Source: Methylomicrobium sp. (GTDB taxonomy: Bacteria; Pseudomonadota; Gammaproteobacteria; Methylococcales; Methylomonadaceae). From it: a stretch of DNA of 36,068 nt. The stretch spans positions 1 to 36,068 of the forward strand of contig JAGXSU010000031.1 of NCBI GenBank assembly GCA_018333785.1, given 5' to 3'. Below, piece after piece: positions 1-8,154 of this stretch. Each line of letters starts with the position of its first letter. Position 1 is the stretch's first letter. Position numbers and translations under genes: made by a program. The notes beneath the pieces are model-generated. The model was not told where the DNA came from. It searched no databases and saw only the letters and a list, made by a program, of their open reading frames with translations.

Positions 1-7
1 CAAAAAT

Positions 8-107
8 CGTCATCTCGGCAGGGATTGCCGAGATCCAGATGCCATGGATGGCGAGCGCCGAACACATCCTTGTGCTCTGGATTCCGGCAATCCCTGCCGG
101 AAAGACG
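8..107. repeat. Dispersed palindromic repeat, CGTCATTCCGG family, full copy
   Basis: Two inverted arms, at about 8-39 and 75-107, share the core GGCAGGGATTGCCG and end in CGTC/GACG. Each arm can also fold on itself. A CCATGGATGG segment lies between them. Related copies occur at 12529 (half) and 21963 (full), so this is a dispersed non-coding element. It lies downstream of the acylphosphatase gene and could end its transcript, but no T-tract is seen. Confidence 0.8.
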
Positions 108-182
108 TTGTTGCTGAAGCATCTTTATAATCAGGAAGTTTTAAGCACCAGTACGATAACGGGATAAGCCGTGTCCGGCGGA

Positions 183-455
183 TTAACTCACATTGAAGCC
201 GGGAGGAATCGCTTCCCCGTTCAGTGATTCAGTTTCAACATGATCAACACGCGCGGTAATGGGGCCTTTGTAGCACCACTTGATTAATTGATCAATGGCC
301 TCTTCAGAGCCTGATGCAACGATTTCAACACGACCATCGGTAAGATTTTTCGCATACCCTGTAATTCCGAGATTCTTGGCTTTCTTTTGAGTAAAGGCTC
401 GAAAATAAACGCCTTGCACCCGTCCTGACACCAATATCCTGACTTGTTTTAGCAT
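183..455 (-). CDS. acyP: Acylphosphatase
   Basis: A small enzyme of about 90 residues that hydrolyses the carboxyl-phosphate bond of acyl phosphates in the cytoplasm. The family signature is visible: GRVQGVYFR near the N-terminus, with the phosphate-binding Arg at residue 19, and NLTDGRVEIVASG with the catalytic Asn at residue 37. The ATG at 455 is preferred because GGAG lies about 9 bases upstream. The longer frame from TTG at 473 would put that Shine-Dalgarno inside the gene. The start overlaps the last 7 bases of rlmKL, so the two are probably one transcript with coupled translation. The gene is complete, with normal family length. Confidence 0.93.
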   Translation of the reverse strand: MLKQVRILVSGRVQGVYFRAFTQKKAKNLGITGYAKNLTDGRVEIVASGSEEAIDQLIKWCYKGPITARVDHVETESLNGEAIPPGFNVS

Positions 456-2650
456 TTTTGAATTCTCCAGCAATAATGGATTTTTGGATTTCTGGCAAAA
501 TCTTCCGGCAGTGTTGCTGCCGATATATCTTCGATCACCAATCCCGAGAGCGCCTCATGGTCCATTTTAAAGCGTCGAAAGTTAGTAGAAAAATAGAGTA
601 CACCCGCCGTAGCCAAAAGTGCTGCGGCATCTGAAATCAATTCTACATGATCGTTTTGAATATCGAATACATCCTCCATCCGTTTTGAGTTGGAAAATGT
701 AGGAGGATCCAGAAAGATCAGATCATATTGCCGTTTTTTATAGAGCCGGTCCGCTTCAGTCTGTAACCAGGTTTTGCAATCGGCCTGAATAATTTCGTGG
801 TTGCCTTTTATGCCATTCAACGCCAGATTTTTCTGAGCCCAATCCAGGTAGGTTTTTGACATGTCCACGGTGGTAGTCGACTGGGCGCCGCCCATTGCCG
901 CATGAACCGTAGCGCTCCCGGTATAGGCGAACAGGTTCAGAAAACGTTTGCCTTTGGCTTCCCGCTGAATTCTGGCGCGGATCGGCCGGTGATCCAAAAA
1001 CAAGCCTGTGTCCAGGTAATCTTCAAAATTGACCAGCAGTTTACAACCGCCCTCTTCAATGACATGAAACCGGCCTTGATCGCCCTGTTTTTCATACTGA
1101 TCCTTGTTTTGTTTTTTACGCCTGATTTTCAAAAAAACCTGGTCAGCAGGAATCGAAAACAGCTTGGGAATTTCTGCAATAACGCTGGCCAGACGCTGAT
1201 CGGCTTTGTCTGGGTCTATCGTTTTTGGCGGTTCATATTCCTGAACATTGATCCAGGTTTTTTCGCCTTGATACAGGTCAACTGCGACAGCATATTCCGG
1301 CAGATCGGCATCATAAACGCGATAACAGTGAATATTTTGCTGTTTTGCCCATTTCGACAGTTTTTTAAGGTTTTTTCTGACCCGGTTGGAAAACATTTCA
1401 GCGCTGTTGTCGACTGATTCAGACGGGGTGTTTTGAGCAAGTTGAAACAGCTTTTCTTCTCTGTTCTTAGGCTTCGGAATAAAGAACGCAGGCTCATCCA
1501 CTGTGAGGCGCAACAGTGTGCATTCGAGGGCGCCATTATAAAGTGTGATGGGTTTTTGTGAGCGTATGCCCAGCCTAAAGCCAAGTTCTGAGTTGCTGAT
1601 AATCAGTGCGACTCGCCAGCCTTTAAAGCGGCTTTTTAATATCTCGCCGAATTGCCGGTAAAGTTCGGACGTCGAGTCCTCATCCCCCAAGCGTTCGCCA
1701 TAGGGAGGATTGCACACCAGCAATCCCGGTTGCCAGTCGGATGCGGGTTCTGCATCGGCGATGTCACGGCGTTCGACATGAATTTTCAGGCCCAAGCCGG
1801 CGTTATCGATATGCGTCAATGCCGCATTGATACTTTGGCTGCTTTTATCAAAACCGGCAATGACCGGCAGTTTTTCAATGCCGGTGTTTTTACGTAATTC
1901 CGCTTCACTGAGCAAGTTTTGCCATGATGCGGCGTCATGTTTTTTCCAGCCTAAAAAACCATAATGCGTTCTCAGCAAGCCGGGGGCATAATCAGCTGCC
2001 ATCATTGCTGCTTCGACCAGTAAGGTACCTGAGCCGCACATCGGGTCTATCAGTGTACCGTTTTGTTTGGCTATGTCAGGCCACCCAGCACGCAGCAGGA
2101 TGGCGGCGGCCAGATTTTCCTTTATTGGCGCTTTGACTTGCGTATCGCGATAGCCCCTTTTATGTAAGCTTTCTCCGGAAAGATCCAGGCTCAATTGCGC
2201 GTTTTCGCCATTCAAATAGACATTGATACGTATTGTCGGCTGTTCCGTGTCTATATTGGGGCGTTTATTGAATTTGGCACGCATTTGGTCGACGATTGCA
2301 TCCTTGACTTTAAGAGCACCAAAGTGCGTGTTGTTTATTGCTTTGGAGTTTTTGGCGCTGAAAGTCACTGCCATTGAATCGTCCGGTTTCATATGTTCGA
2401 ACCAGTTGATTTGTTTTACGCCGTTATACAGATCATCCTGATGGTTGACAGGAAAGGTGCTCAGTACCAGTAAAACCCGGTTGGCAATTCTGGACCACAG
2501 GCAGACCCGGTAAGCGGTTTCCAGCGTGCCTTCAAAGGCAACGCCGGCAACGGTTAGCTTGGCATCAGTAATACCTAATTGTTTAAGTTCCTCAGCCAGA
2601 ATCTGCTCCATGGCTTTGGGTGTAGTGGCAAACAATTGAAACGTATTCAT
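449..2650 (-). CDS. rlmL: Bifunctional 23S rRNA methyltransferase RlmKL
   Basis: A 733-residue fusion that methylates 23S rRNA at G2445 (N2, RlmL half) and G2069 (N7, RlmK half). In order: an N-terminal THUMP-containing region (about 1-160), the first methyltransferase with a DPMCGSGTLLVEAA SAM loop near residue 205 and the NPPYGERLG catalytic motif near 314, then the second with NLFAYTGSATVHAA near 570 and DPPTFSNSKRM near 646. Length and domain order match the gammaproteobacterial fusion (YcbY). The stop overlaps the start of acyP. ORFs on the opposite strand are shadows. No damage seen. Confidence 0.97.
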   Translation of the reverse strand: MNTFQLFATTPKAMEQILAEELKQLGITDAKLTVAGVAFEGTLETAYRVCLWSRIANRVLLVLSTFPVNHQDDLYNGVKQINWFEHMKPDDSMAVTFSAKNSKAINNTHFGALKVKDAIVDQMRAKFNKRPNIDTEQPTIRINVYLNGENAQLSLDLSGESLHKRGYRDTQVKAPIKENLAAAILLRAGWPDIAKQNGTLIDPMCGSGTLLVEAAMMAADYAPGLLRTHYGFLGWKKHDAASWQNLLSEAELRKNTGIEKLPVIAGFDKSSQSINAALTHIDNAGLGLKIHVERRDIADAEPASDWQPGLLVCNPPYGERLGDEDSTSELYRQFGEILKSRFKGWRVALIISNSELGFRLGIRSQKPITLYNGALECTLLRLTVDEPAFFIPKPKNREEKLFQLAQNTPSESVDNSAEMFSNRVRKNLKKLSKWAKQQNIHCYRVYDADLPEYAVAVDLYQGEKTWINVQEYEPPKTIDPDKADQRLASVIAEIPKLFSIPADQVFLKIRRKKQNKDQYEKQGDQGRFHVIEEGGCKLLVNFEDYLDTGLFLDHRPIRARIQREAKGKRFLNLFAYTGSATVHAAMGGAQSTTTVDMSKTYLDWAQKNLALNGIKGNHEIIQADCKTWLQTEADRLYKKRQYDLIFLDPPTFSNSKRMEDVFDIQNDHVELISDAAALLATAGVLYFSTNFRRFKMDHEALSGLVIEDISAATLPEDFARNPKIHYCWRIQKC

Positions 2651-2680
2651 ATGCTTGTGGCGGGGGCAATGGTTTGGGCA

Positions 2681-2726
2681 AAAAAAAGCTCAAGGTGAAG
2701 TTGATTGCCTTGCACCTTGAGCTTTT
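2681..2726 (-). terminator. Rho-independent terminator of the FKBP gene
   Basis: Perfect 14-base arms AAAAGCTCAAGGTG (2684-2697) and CACCTTGAGCTTTT (2713-2726) enclose a 15-base loop. Read on the minus strand, the hairpin ends in a run of seven T (complement of 2681-2687). It lies 20 bases past the FKBP stop codon and ahead of rlmKL, so it should separate the two transcripts. Confidence 0.92.
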
Positions 2727-2746
2727 CTGTAAGTGAGTCAGACCGG

Positions 2747-3226
2747 TTATTCGACTTTAATCAGCTCGATATCGAAAATCAAAGCGGAATTAGGACCGAT
2801 TTTAGGGCCGGCTCCTCGGGTTCCGTAAGCTAATTCAGCAGGAATGTAGAAACGGTATTTTGCCCCTTCTTTCATCAGTTGAACGCCTTCAGTCCAGCCG
2901 GCAATCACTCTGTTTAGCGGAAAAGTAGCGGGTGCACCGCGGCTGTATGAGCTATCAAATTCAGCGCCATCAATAGTAGTGCCTTTGTAATGAACGGTGA
3001 CACTGTCAGTTGCAGCGGGTGATGCGCCTGTGCCTTCAGTGACTATCTCATATTGCAAGCCGCTAGGGGTTGTTTTTATAGCGGGGTTTTTGGCATTTTC
3101 GGCTAGAAACGCGATGCCTGCCGCTTTATTTTCTTCCGGTGTGGTTGCGTTGGCTATGGAAAACACGGTAAATCCTATCAGTAAGGCAGCAAAAATCGAA
3201 AAAGCGCGGGTATATAGTTTACTCAC
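2747..3226 (-). CDS. FKBP-type peptidyl-prolyl cis-trans isomerase, exported
   Basis: A 159-residue proline isomerase that should assist folding outside the cytoplasm. A signal peptide spans residues 1-27, with probable cleavage after ANA. The FKBP domain runs from about 65 to the end and shows VTVHYKGTTIDGAEFDSSY, the FPLNRVIAGWTEGVQLM segment and YIPAELAYG. The short N-terminal helix makes it a compact FklB/Mip-like form. The start is GTG at 3226, with AAGGAG 6 bases upstream. It is a single-gene unit ending in the terminator at 2681-2726. Membrane release versus anchoring cannot be decided, but no lipobox is seen. Confidence 0.93.
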   Translation of the reverse strand: MSKLYTRAFSIFAALLIGFTVFSIANATTPEENKAAGIAFLAENAKNPAIKTTPSGLQYEIVTEGTGASPAATDSVTVHYKGTTIDGAEFDSSYSRGAPATFPLNRVIAGWTEGVQLMKEGAKYRFYIPAELAYGTRGAGPKIGPNSALIFDIELIKVE

Positions 3227-3264
3227 GGATTCTCCTTTCTAGTTGTAATGGAGCGCATAGTCTA

Positions 3265-3918
3265 TCAAAAAAACCACGATGTGCCTTTTAAATCATTTTG
3301 ACAACGTGACATTTGTTTATGATACATCTGAGATCGCCCCGCTACTTTATCGGCAACATTCAATAACCATTTTTTGCGCAAATAAGTTTTACGCTTGAAG
3401 CCGCCATGTCCTTCGTGATAAGCCAAATAAAGCTGTTTTGCATCCCCTAGCGGAATACCCAGCCGGGTATGGCTGATATGGTTGTACCAGCCCACAAAAT
3501 CGGTTGCATCAGCAAAATTACTGCGGCTGGCAAACCAGCGTCCGGTGTGTTTTTTATAATCATCCCAAGTCCCGTCAAGTGCTTGCGGATAACCGTATGC
3601 GCTAGTGGGTCTGAACCAGGGAATGAAACCTAGTAGACGGGTTCGAGGCGGCTGCGCATCTGCTACAAAACGAGACTCCTGGTAAATGATAGCCATTTGA
3701 ACTGGAATCGGTGTGCCCCATTTTGTATGAGTTTTGCGCGTACTTTTAATCCAATCACGTTTTTCAACAAAGGTTGAGCAAATATTATCAGGGTTTTTGG
3801 GTGGCGAAGATGTGCAGGCGGATAAGGCAAAAACCGATAAAAGTAGTAGACTGTATTTCAACTTGATTAAAATCCATGAAGCGGAAAATGGTAGTGCGGG
3901 TGAATTGTTGATATTCAT
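3265..3918 (-). CDS. Lysozyme-like / lytic transglycosylase-type lipoprotein
   Basis: A probable outer-membrane lipoprotein with a peptidoglycan lyase fold. Numbering from the ATG at 3918, the lipobox LSAC gives a lipidated Cys at residue 35. The IYQESRF motif carries the likely catalytic Glu at residue 81, as in SLT-type enzymes. AYGYPQALDGTW and the YLAYHEGHGGF segment are typical of this small lipoprotein group. The ATG at 3918 leaves a long pre-lipobox leader. The TTG at 3861 would give a normal-length signal peptide, while an upstream TTG/ATG frame to 3972 is less likely. It is divergent from the PilZ gene. Substrate and cleavage chemistry are inferred from the family. Confidence 0.8.
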   Translation of the reverse strand: MNINNSPALPFSASWILIKLKYSLLLLSVFALSACTSSPPKNPDNICSTFVEKRDWIKSTRKTHTKWGTPIPVQMAIIYQESRFVADAQPPRTRLLGFIPWFRPTSAYGYPQALDGTWDDYKKHTGRWFASRSNFADATDFVGWYNHISHTRLGIPLGDAKQLYLAYHEGHGGFKRKTYLRKKWLLNVADKVAGRSQMYHKQMSRCQNDLKGTSWFF

Positions 3919-4157
3919 AACGTGTAGCCAAACAAACCTGAGCCATAACCGGAGACAAAGCCGGATAATCAACTAAAATAATGGTTTTAACTTTACAGTG
4001 GGTTTAAACCCTTACAAAGCAGGGATTATGTAGCAGGACAGGCAAGTCCGTAAGTATAATGCTGAAGTGCCTCATGCCACCGTTTTTTAGATTGCTCTGA
4101 TCGCCGTGTTAATGATGCCACCAAAATCTGACGTACCCAAGAGATGCAAGGTAATTT

Positions 4158-4787
4158 ATGTCATATGAAAAACGTTTTTATCGAAAAAAATTAACCTCAC
4201 TCGGTTTTATTTATCTTGGTGGTGAAGAGTATGATATTACGCTGAGCAATATTTCTATTACCGGTATGCTGGCTGAACTTGCCACCAAAGAACCTGAAAA
4301 CAAAGTCGTTGAATTATTTGAGACGATCAAAATGAAGCCTTTGGCTGATGTTTACCTGCATGAGATGCGTTTGGCCGGAGAAGTGGAGATTGTCAGATCC
4401 GATATCATTGACGGGCATTTGTATCTGGCCATGGAGTTTCGCACCATCGAGCATGACATTGATAATTTGTTTTACGAAAGGCAAGTTTACCGTAAAAGCC
4501 TGTCAGCACCCGGACTTATCATTTTGAACGGTGAGCGTTGCCACTTTATGACGGTCAATGTTTCTGTCGACGGTTTAATGATTCGCTTGCCGCAGCACAT
4601 CCTGGTGGATGAGGGAACTGTGGCTGCATTCGATTTTAAACGTCTGGATATGCTGGGTGAAGTCAAAGTGGTATGGGTCAAGCACCAGGATGGCGAGACC
4701 TTGATGGGGCTGGAGTATATTTATCTGGAAAAAACCTTTGTTAAAGGGGTGCCTCGATTTGCCCGGCCTAGATCGACTAACGTTTAA
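4158..4787 (+). CDS. Tandem PilZ-domain protein (probable c-di-GMP receptor)
   Basis: A 209-residue cytoplasmic protein made of two PilZ-like halves. The second half has the full c-di-GMP signature: RQVYR (RxxxR, residues 108-112) and NVSVDG (NxSxxG, 134-139). The first half keeps NISITG (31-36), but its arginine motif is offset (KRFYRK, 5-10), so it may bind weakly or only structurally. AAGG sits 7 bases before the ATG. There is no output domain, so it presumably acts by protein contact. It is convergent with TrpD2, whose stop is immediately adjacent. The target is unknown; a link to the sensory cluster at 12.6-19.2 kb is only a suggestion. Confidence 0.85.
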   Translation: MSYEKRFYRKKLTSLGFIYLGGEEYDITLSNISITGMLAELATKEPENKVVELFETIKMKPLADVYLHEMRLAGEVEIVRSDIIDGHLYLAMEFRTIEHDIDNLFYERQVYRKSLSAPGLIILNGERCHFMTVNVSVDGLMIRLPQHILVDEGTVAAFDFKRLDMLGEVKVVWVKHQDGETLMGLEYIYLEKTFVKGVPRFARPRSTNV

Positions 4788-5795
4788 TCAAAACCTTTGC
4801 TTATCTCTGTTGTTCCAATAATCAAGCGCCAGGGCATGAGCGTCCTCTTGGTTATCCCCTTTGCCCAGCAACCTTAATGCAACAGCGGCTGTACCTGTCA
4901 CCGCTGCCTCGGCATACTCATCACTGATTTCTCCACGCCAAAGCAAAACTAATTGTTGAGGGTCAAGATCATCCGCTTTCATATGCCGGCGTTGAAATAA
5001 CGCAGGCCAGAGTTCATCTGACAAAATGCCTTCGTGGACGCTTTGAACAAGACAATCGCCATCAGGGTTTCGCTCTACTTCTCCGCCTTCCCCTTTAAAT
5101 ACGGACACATGCGGCTGATTCAGCAATAAAGCCGCTTCCTGATGAACCTGCCGGTAGCCTGGATGAAAAATGCCCTGGATACTGAAAGCGGCATTGAAAG
5201 GATTGAGCAGGCGGACCAGGGTATGAACGGGTGACCGTAAACCCATAATGCGGCGAAGCTCAATGATTTCAAAAAGCTGCGGACAAAAATGCTCCAGCGA
5301 CAAGTAGCTGAATCTGTTTGAAAGCAGCTGCTGTTGCGCTTCCTGCATAGAGGTGGCCGCTTCAATGCCTAAATAACGCAAGACGTTTTGAGTATAAATT
5401 CTGCCATTGGTATGCCCGCCTGCACCGTGCATAAAAACACTGACACCGTTTTCGGCAAGCAGCAATGCAGATAATAGGAACCAGGGCAAGTGCCGCCGTT
5501 TACCGGCATAGGATGACCAGTCAAGGTCGGCTGGTGATGCGTCTAATGGCTGAGCAAACGAATCGCGTGCCGCATGAACAAACCCTGCAAGTTCCTCTCG
5601 TGTTTCCTCTTTAACCCGCATTAACATCAAAAAAGCGCCCAGTTGAGACGGCAGCACTTCGCCGGCCATGATCATTCGCATGGCTTCATAAGCTTCCTCA
5701 CGGGTCAGCGCCCGCGTGCCTTTTTTACCTTTTCCCAGAATGCGGATAAACGGTGCAAAAGGATGTTCTTCTTTGTCGTAAGCCTGCATAGCCAT
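4788..5795 (-). CDS. TrpD2/YbiB-type anthranilate phosphoribosyltransferase-like protein
   Basis: A 335-residue member of the glycosyltransferase-3 family. The N-terminal helical domain has GKGKKGTRALTREEAYEAM and the MLMRVKEETREELAGFV segment. The glycine-rich region reads MHGAGGHTNG rather than the canonical anthranilate phosphoribosyltransferase loop. The E. coli relative YbiB (TrpD2) binds nucleic acid and is not a tryptophan enzyme, so a biosynthetic role should not be assumed. It starts 2 bases after the cyoE stop codon and is probably co-transcribed with it. It is complete, with normal family length. Confidence 0.88.
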   Translation of the reverse strand: MAMQAYDKEEHPFAPFIRILGKGKKGTRALTREEAYEAMRMIMAGEVLPSQLGAFLMLMRVKEETREELAGFVHAARDSFAQPLDASPADLDWSSYAGKRRHLPWFLLSALLLAENGVSVFMHGAGGHTNGRIYTQNVLRYLGIEAATSMQEAQQQLLSNRFSYLSLEHFCPQLFEIIELRRIMGLRSPVHTLVRLLNPFNAAFSIQGIFHPGYRQVHQEAALLLNQPHVSVFKGEGGEVERNPDGDCLVQSVHEGILSDELWPALFQRRHMKADDLDPQQLVLLWRGEISDEYAEAAVTGTAAVALRLLGKGDNQEDAHALALDYWNNRDKQRF

Positions 5796-5797
5796 CT

Positions 5798-6691
5798 TTA
5801 TATGACCCTGAGCATTGGTACATAATGATCGACAAGAAGTCCGGCAAACATCAGCGTAATGTAAACTATGGAATAAACAAACGTTCGGATCGCGGTTTTA
5901 TCGTCTTTGGTACGCATCATCAAGAGTGCAAAATAGATGAAACCCAGCCCCAAAGGAACGGCAAAGCCCAGATAAATAAGGCCGCTCATGCCCGTCAAAT
6001 AGGGCAGTAAGGTGACAATCAGCAAAAGGATGGTGTACAAAAGAATCTGTAAGCGAGTGAATTCCAGGGTATGCGTAACCGGCAGCATCGGAATATTGAC
6101 CAGCGCATATTTTTCTCTTTTAGCGATGGCCAGCGGCCAAAAATGGGGAGGGGTCCAAACAAAAATGATCAACACCAGCAGCAGAGCGTAAGGGTGTATC
6201 TCGCCGGTAATGGCGCACCACCCCAATAAAGGTGGAGTTGCGCCGAATGCGCCGCCTATCACTATATTTTGGGGCGTCATTCTCTTGAGATAGCGCGTGT
6301 AGATGATCGCATAGCCGAACATCGATAAAAAGGTTAGCACCGCGGTCAGCACGTTGACCCCTATTAAAAGTATAACCATTGACGCGACACCAAGAATGGT
6401 TGCGAAAACCAGTACCTGATTAGGTTGTAAAAAAACCTGGGGTAAGGGGCGTTTAGGGTTGAGTTTAATATCAATTTCACGGTCGATGAAATGATTGACC
6501 GCAGCAGCCGATGCGGCGGCCAAGGCAATACCGATGAGCCCCCAAAAAGCTAAATCCAAAGGCGGCAAGCCGGGCACTGCCAACAACATGCCTACTACTG
6601 CGGTAAAAAGCATTTCGGCAACGACATTGGGCTTGCAAAGAACCAGATAACTTTTCCAGAGGGGTGGCTGAATTATGGTCTCGCTATTCAT
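5798..6691 (-). CDS. cyoE: Protoheme IX farnesyltransferase (heme O synthase)
   Basis: An integral membrane prenyltransferase that adds a farnesyl group to heme B, making heme O for terminal oxidases. The 297-residue product has the expected series of hydrophobic helices. The NxxxDxxxD motif is present as N66, D70 and D74 in NHFIDREID, and the second conserved loop includes YTRYLKRMTPQN. ATG at 6691 is preferred; an upstream TTG at 6709 would add six residues. No cytochrome oxidase genes adjoin it here, unlike many genomes where it ends a cox operon. It is followed at once by trpD2 and is divergent from the M16 pair. Also called ctaB. Confidence 0.95.
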   Translation of the reverse strand: MNSETIIQPPLWKSYLVLCKPNVVAEMLFTAVVGMLLAVPGLPPLDLAFWGLIGIALAAASAAAVNHFIDREIDIKLNPKRPLPQVFLQPNQVLVFATILGVASMVILLIGVNVLTAVLTFLSMFGYAIIYTRYLKRMTPQNIVIGGAFGATPPLLGWCAITGEIHPYALLLVLIIFVWTPPHFWPLAIAKREKYALVNIPMLPVTHTLEFTRLQILLYTILLLIVTLLPYLTGMSGLIYLGFAVPLGLGFIYFALLMMRTKDDKTAIRTFVYSIVYITLMFAGLLVDHYVPMLRVI

Positions 6692-6792
6692 TTTTTTAAT
6701 CGATCTCAACGGGGTGATTTTGAAATAGAATACAGTGAACTATTGATTAATGAAATAGTCGCAAGCGCTAACATTTCTACAAAGAGGACGTT

Positions 6793-8154
6793 ATGAAATA
6801 TCTAAAAATTTTGGGGCTCATGCTGGCCATAGGCGCATCATCAGTGAATGCCGAAACCAAAGTGCACGAGCATCAGCTTAAAAACGGCTTAAAAATTCTG
6901 GTGAAAGAGGATCATCGCTCACCGGTAGTGGTTTCCCAAGTCTGGTACAAGGTAGGTTCCAGCTACGAGCCAAACGGAATCACCGGTATCTCTCACATGC
7001 TTGAGCACATGATGTTCAAAGGTACCGACAAGCTGCAGCCCGGTGAATTTTCGCGCATCATTGCGGCCAATGGCGGTAATGAAAATGCGTTTACCGGCAG
7101 AGATTACACGGCTTATTTTCAAACCATGGAAAAGTCGCGGTTGCCGGTGAGTTTTGAGCTGGAAGCCGATCGTATGCGCAATCTGCATTTGCTGGATGAA
7201 GAGTTGAAAAAGGAATTGCAAGTCGTCTACGAAGAACGCCGGATGCGGACTGACGATAACCCAAGGGCCAAGACGCAGGAGCACTTTACCGCGATGGCCT
7301 ATTCCAACAATCCCTATAAAAATCCGATTATCGGTTGGCCGTCCGATATCGAGAATTACACGATTGATGATTTAAAAGCCTGGTATCAGCGCTGGTATGC
7401 TCCTAACAATGCGACCTTGGTAGTGGTTGGCGATGTTGAGCCTAAAGCTGTTTTCAGTCTGGCCGAGAAATATTTTGGCGAACTCAAGCCCAGTGAAATT
7501 GTAGCCATTAAGCCGCAACAAGAGATTCCCCAATTGGGCACCAGAAGAATGGTGGTTAAAGTGCCTGCCAAACTTCCCTATTTGGTGATGGGCTATAAAG
7601 TGCCTGTGCTGAAGACGGTCGAAAATGAATGGGAAGCTTACGCATTGGAGGTCATGGCCGGGATTTTAGACGGCGGCAGCAGCGCACGTTTGGAAACCAA
7701 TCTGGTCAGGGGCAAGCAACTGGCTGTATCGGTGGGAGCCGGTTACGGACTGGCGTCACGATTGGATGAATTGTTCATGCTGGAGGGAACTCCGGTAGAA
7801 GGAAAAACCGCCAATGATTTGGAAGTTGCTTTGAAAGAAGAAATTGAAAAGCTGAAATATGAACTGGTGCAGCAAGACGAATTGCAGCGGATCAAAGCTC
7901 AGGTCTTGGCCAATGTAATTTATGAACGCGATTCCATGTTCTATCAAGGCATGCAAATGGGGATGCTAGAAACTGTCGGATTAGGCTGGCAAAAAGAGAA
8001 TGAGTATGTCAAAAAAGTCAGTCAGGTTACCGCAGAACAAGTACGGGAAGTGGCCCAAAAATACTTCAAGGATGATTCGTTAAGCGTCGCTTACCTTGAT
8101 CCCCAACCGATTGCCGAGCAGAAAACCGAAAAAACCAATGAGGGAGCGAACTGA
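6793..8154 (+). CDS. M16 zinc peptidase, catalytic subunit, exported
   Basis: A 453-residue pitrilysin-family peptidase predicted to be periplasmic. The signal peptide is residues 1-20 (VNA then ET). The inverted zinc motif HxxEH is intact as HMLEH at 68-72, and the downstream Glu helix region ELQVVYEERRMR carries the third ligand. The C-terminal half is the second M16 lobe. AGAGG lies 6-10 bases upstream of the ATG. The stop codon overlaps the start of the next M16 gene, which lacks the zinc motif. The pair therefore resembles two-subunit bacterial M16 enzymes, where one chain is catalytic and the other shapes the chamber. Natural substrates are unknown. Confidence 0.92.
   Translation: MKYLKILGLMLAIGASSVNAETKVHEHQLKNGLKILVKEDHRSPVVVSQVWYKVGSSYEPNGITGISHMLEHMMFKGTDKLQPGEFSRIIAANGGNENAFTGRDYTAYFQTMEKSRLPVSFELEADRMRNLHLLDEELKKELQVVYEERRMRTDDNPRAKTQEHFTAMAYSNNPYKNPIIGWPSDIENYTIDDLKAWYQRWYAPNNATLVVVGDVEPKAVFSLAEKYFGELKPSEIVAIKPQQEIPQLGTRRMVVKVPAKLPYLVMGYKVPVLKTVENEWEAYALEVMAGILDGGSSARLETNLVRGKQLAVSVGAGYGLASRLDELFMLEGTPVEGKTANDLEVALKEEIEKLKYELVQQDELQRIKAQVLANVIYERDSMFYQGMQMGMLETVGLGWQKENEYVKKVSQVTAEQVREVAQKYFKDDSLSVAYLDPQPIAEQKTEKTNEGAN

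Noticed and set aside
902-1417. 171-codon plus-strand frame opposite rlmKL
   Set aside because: It is an antisense shadow of a certain gene with no domain pattern or ribosome binding site.
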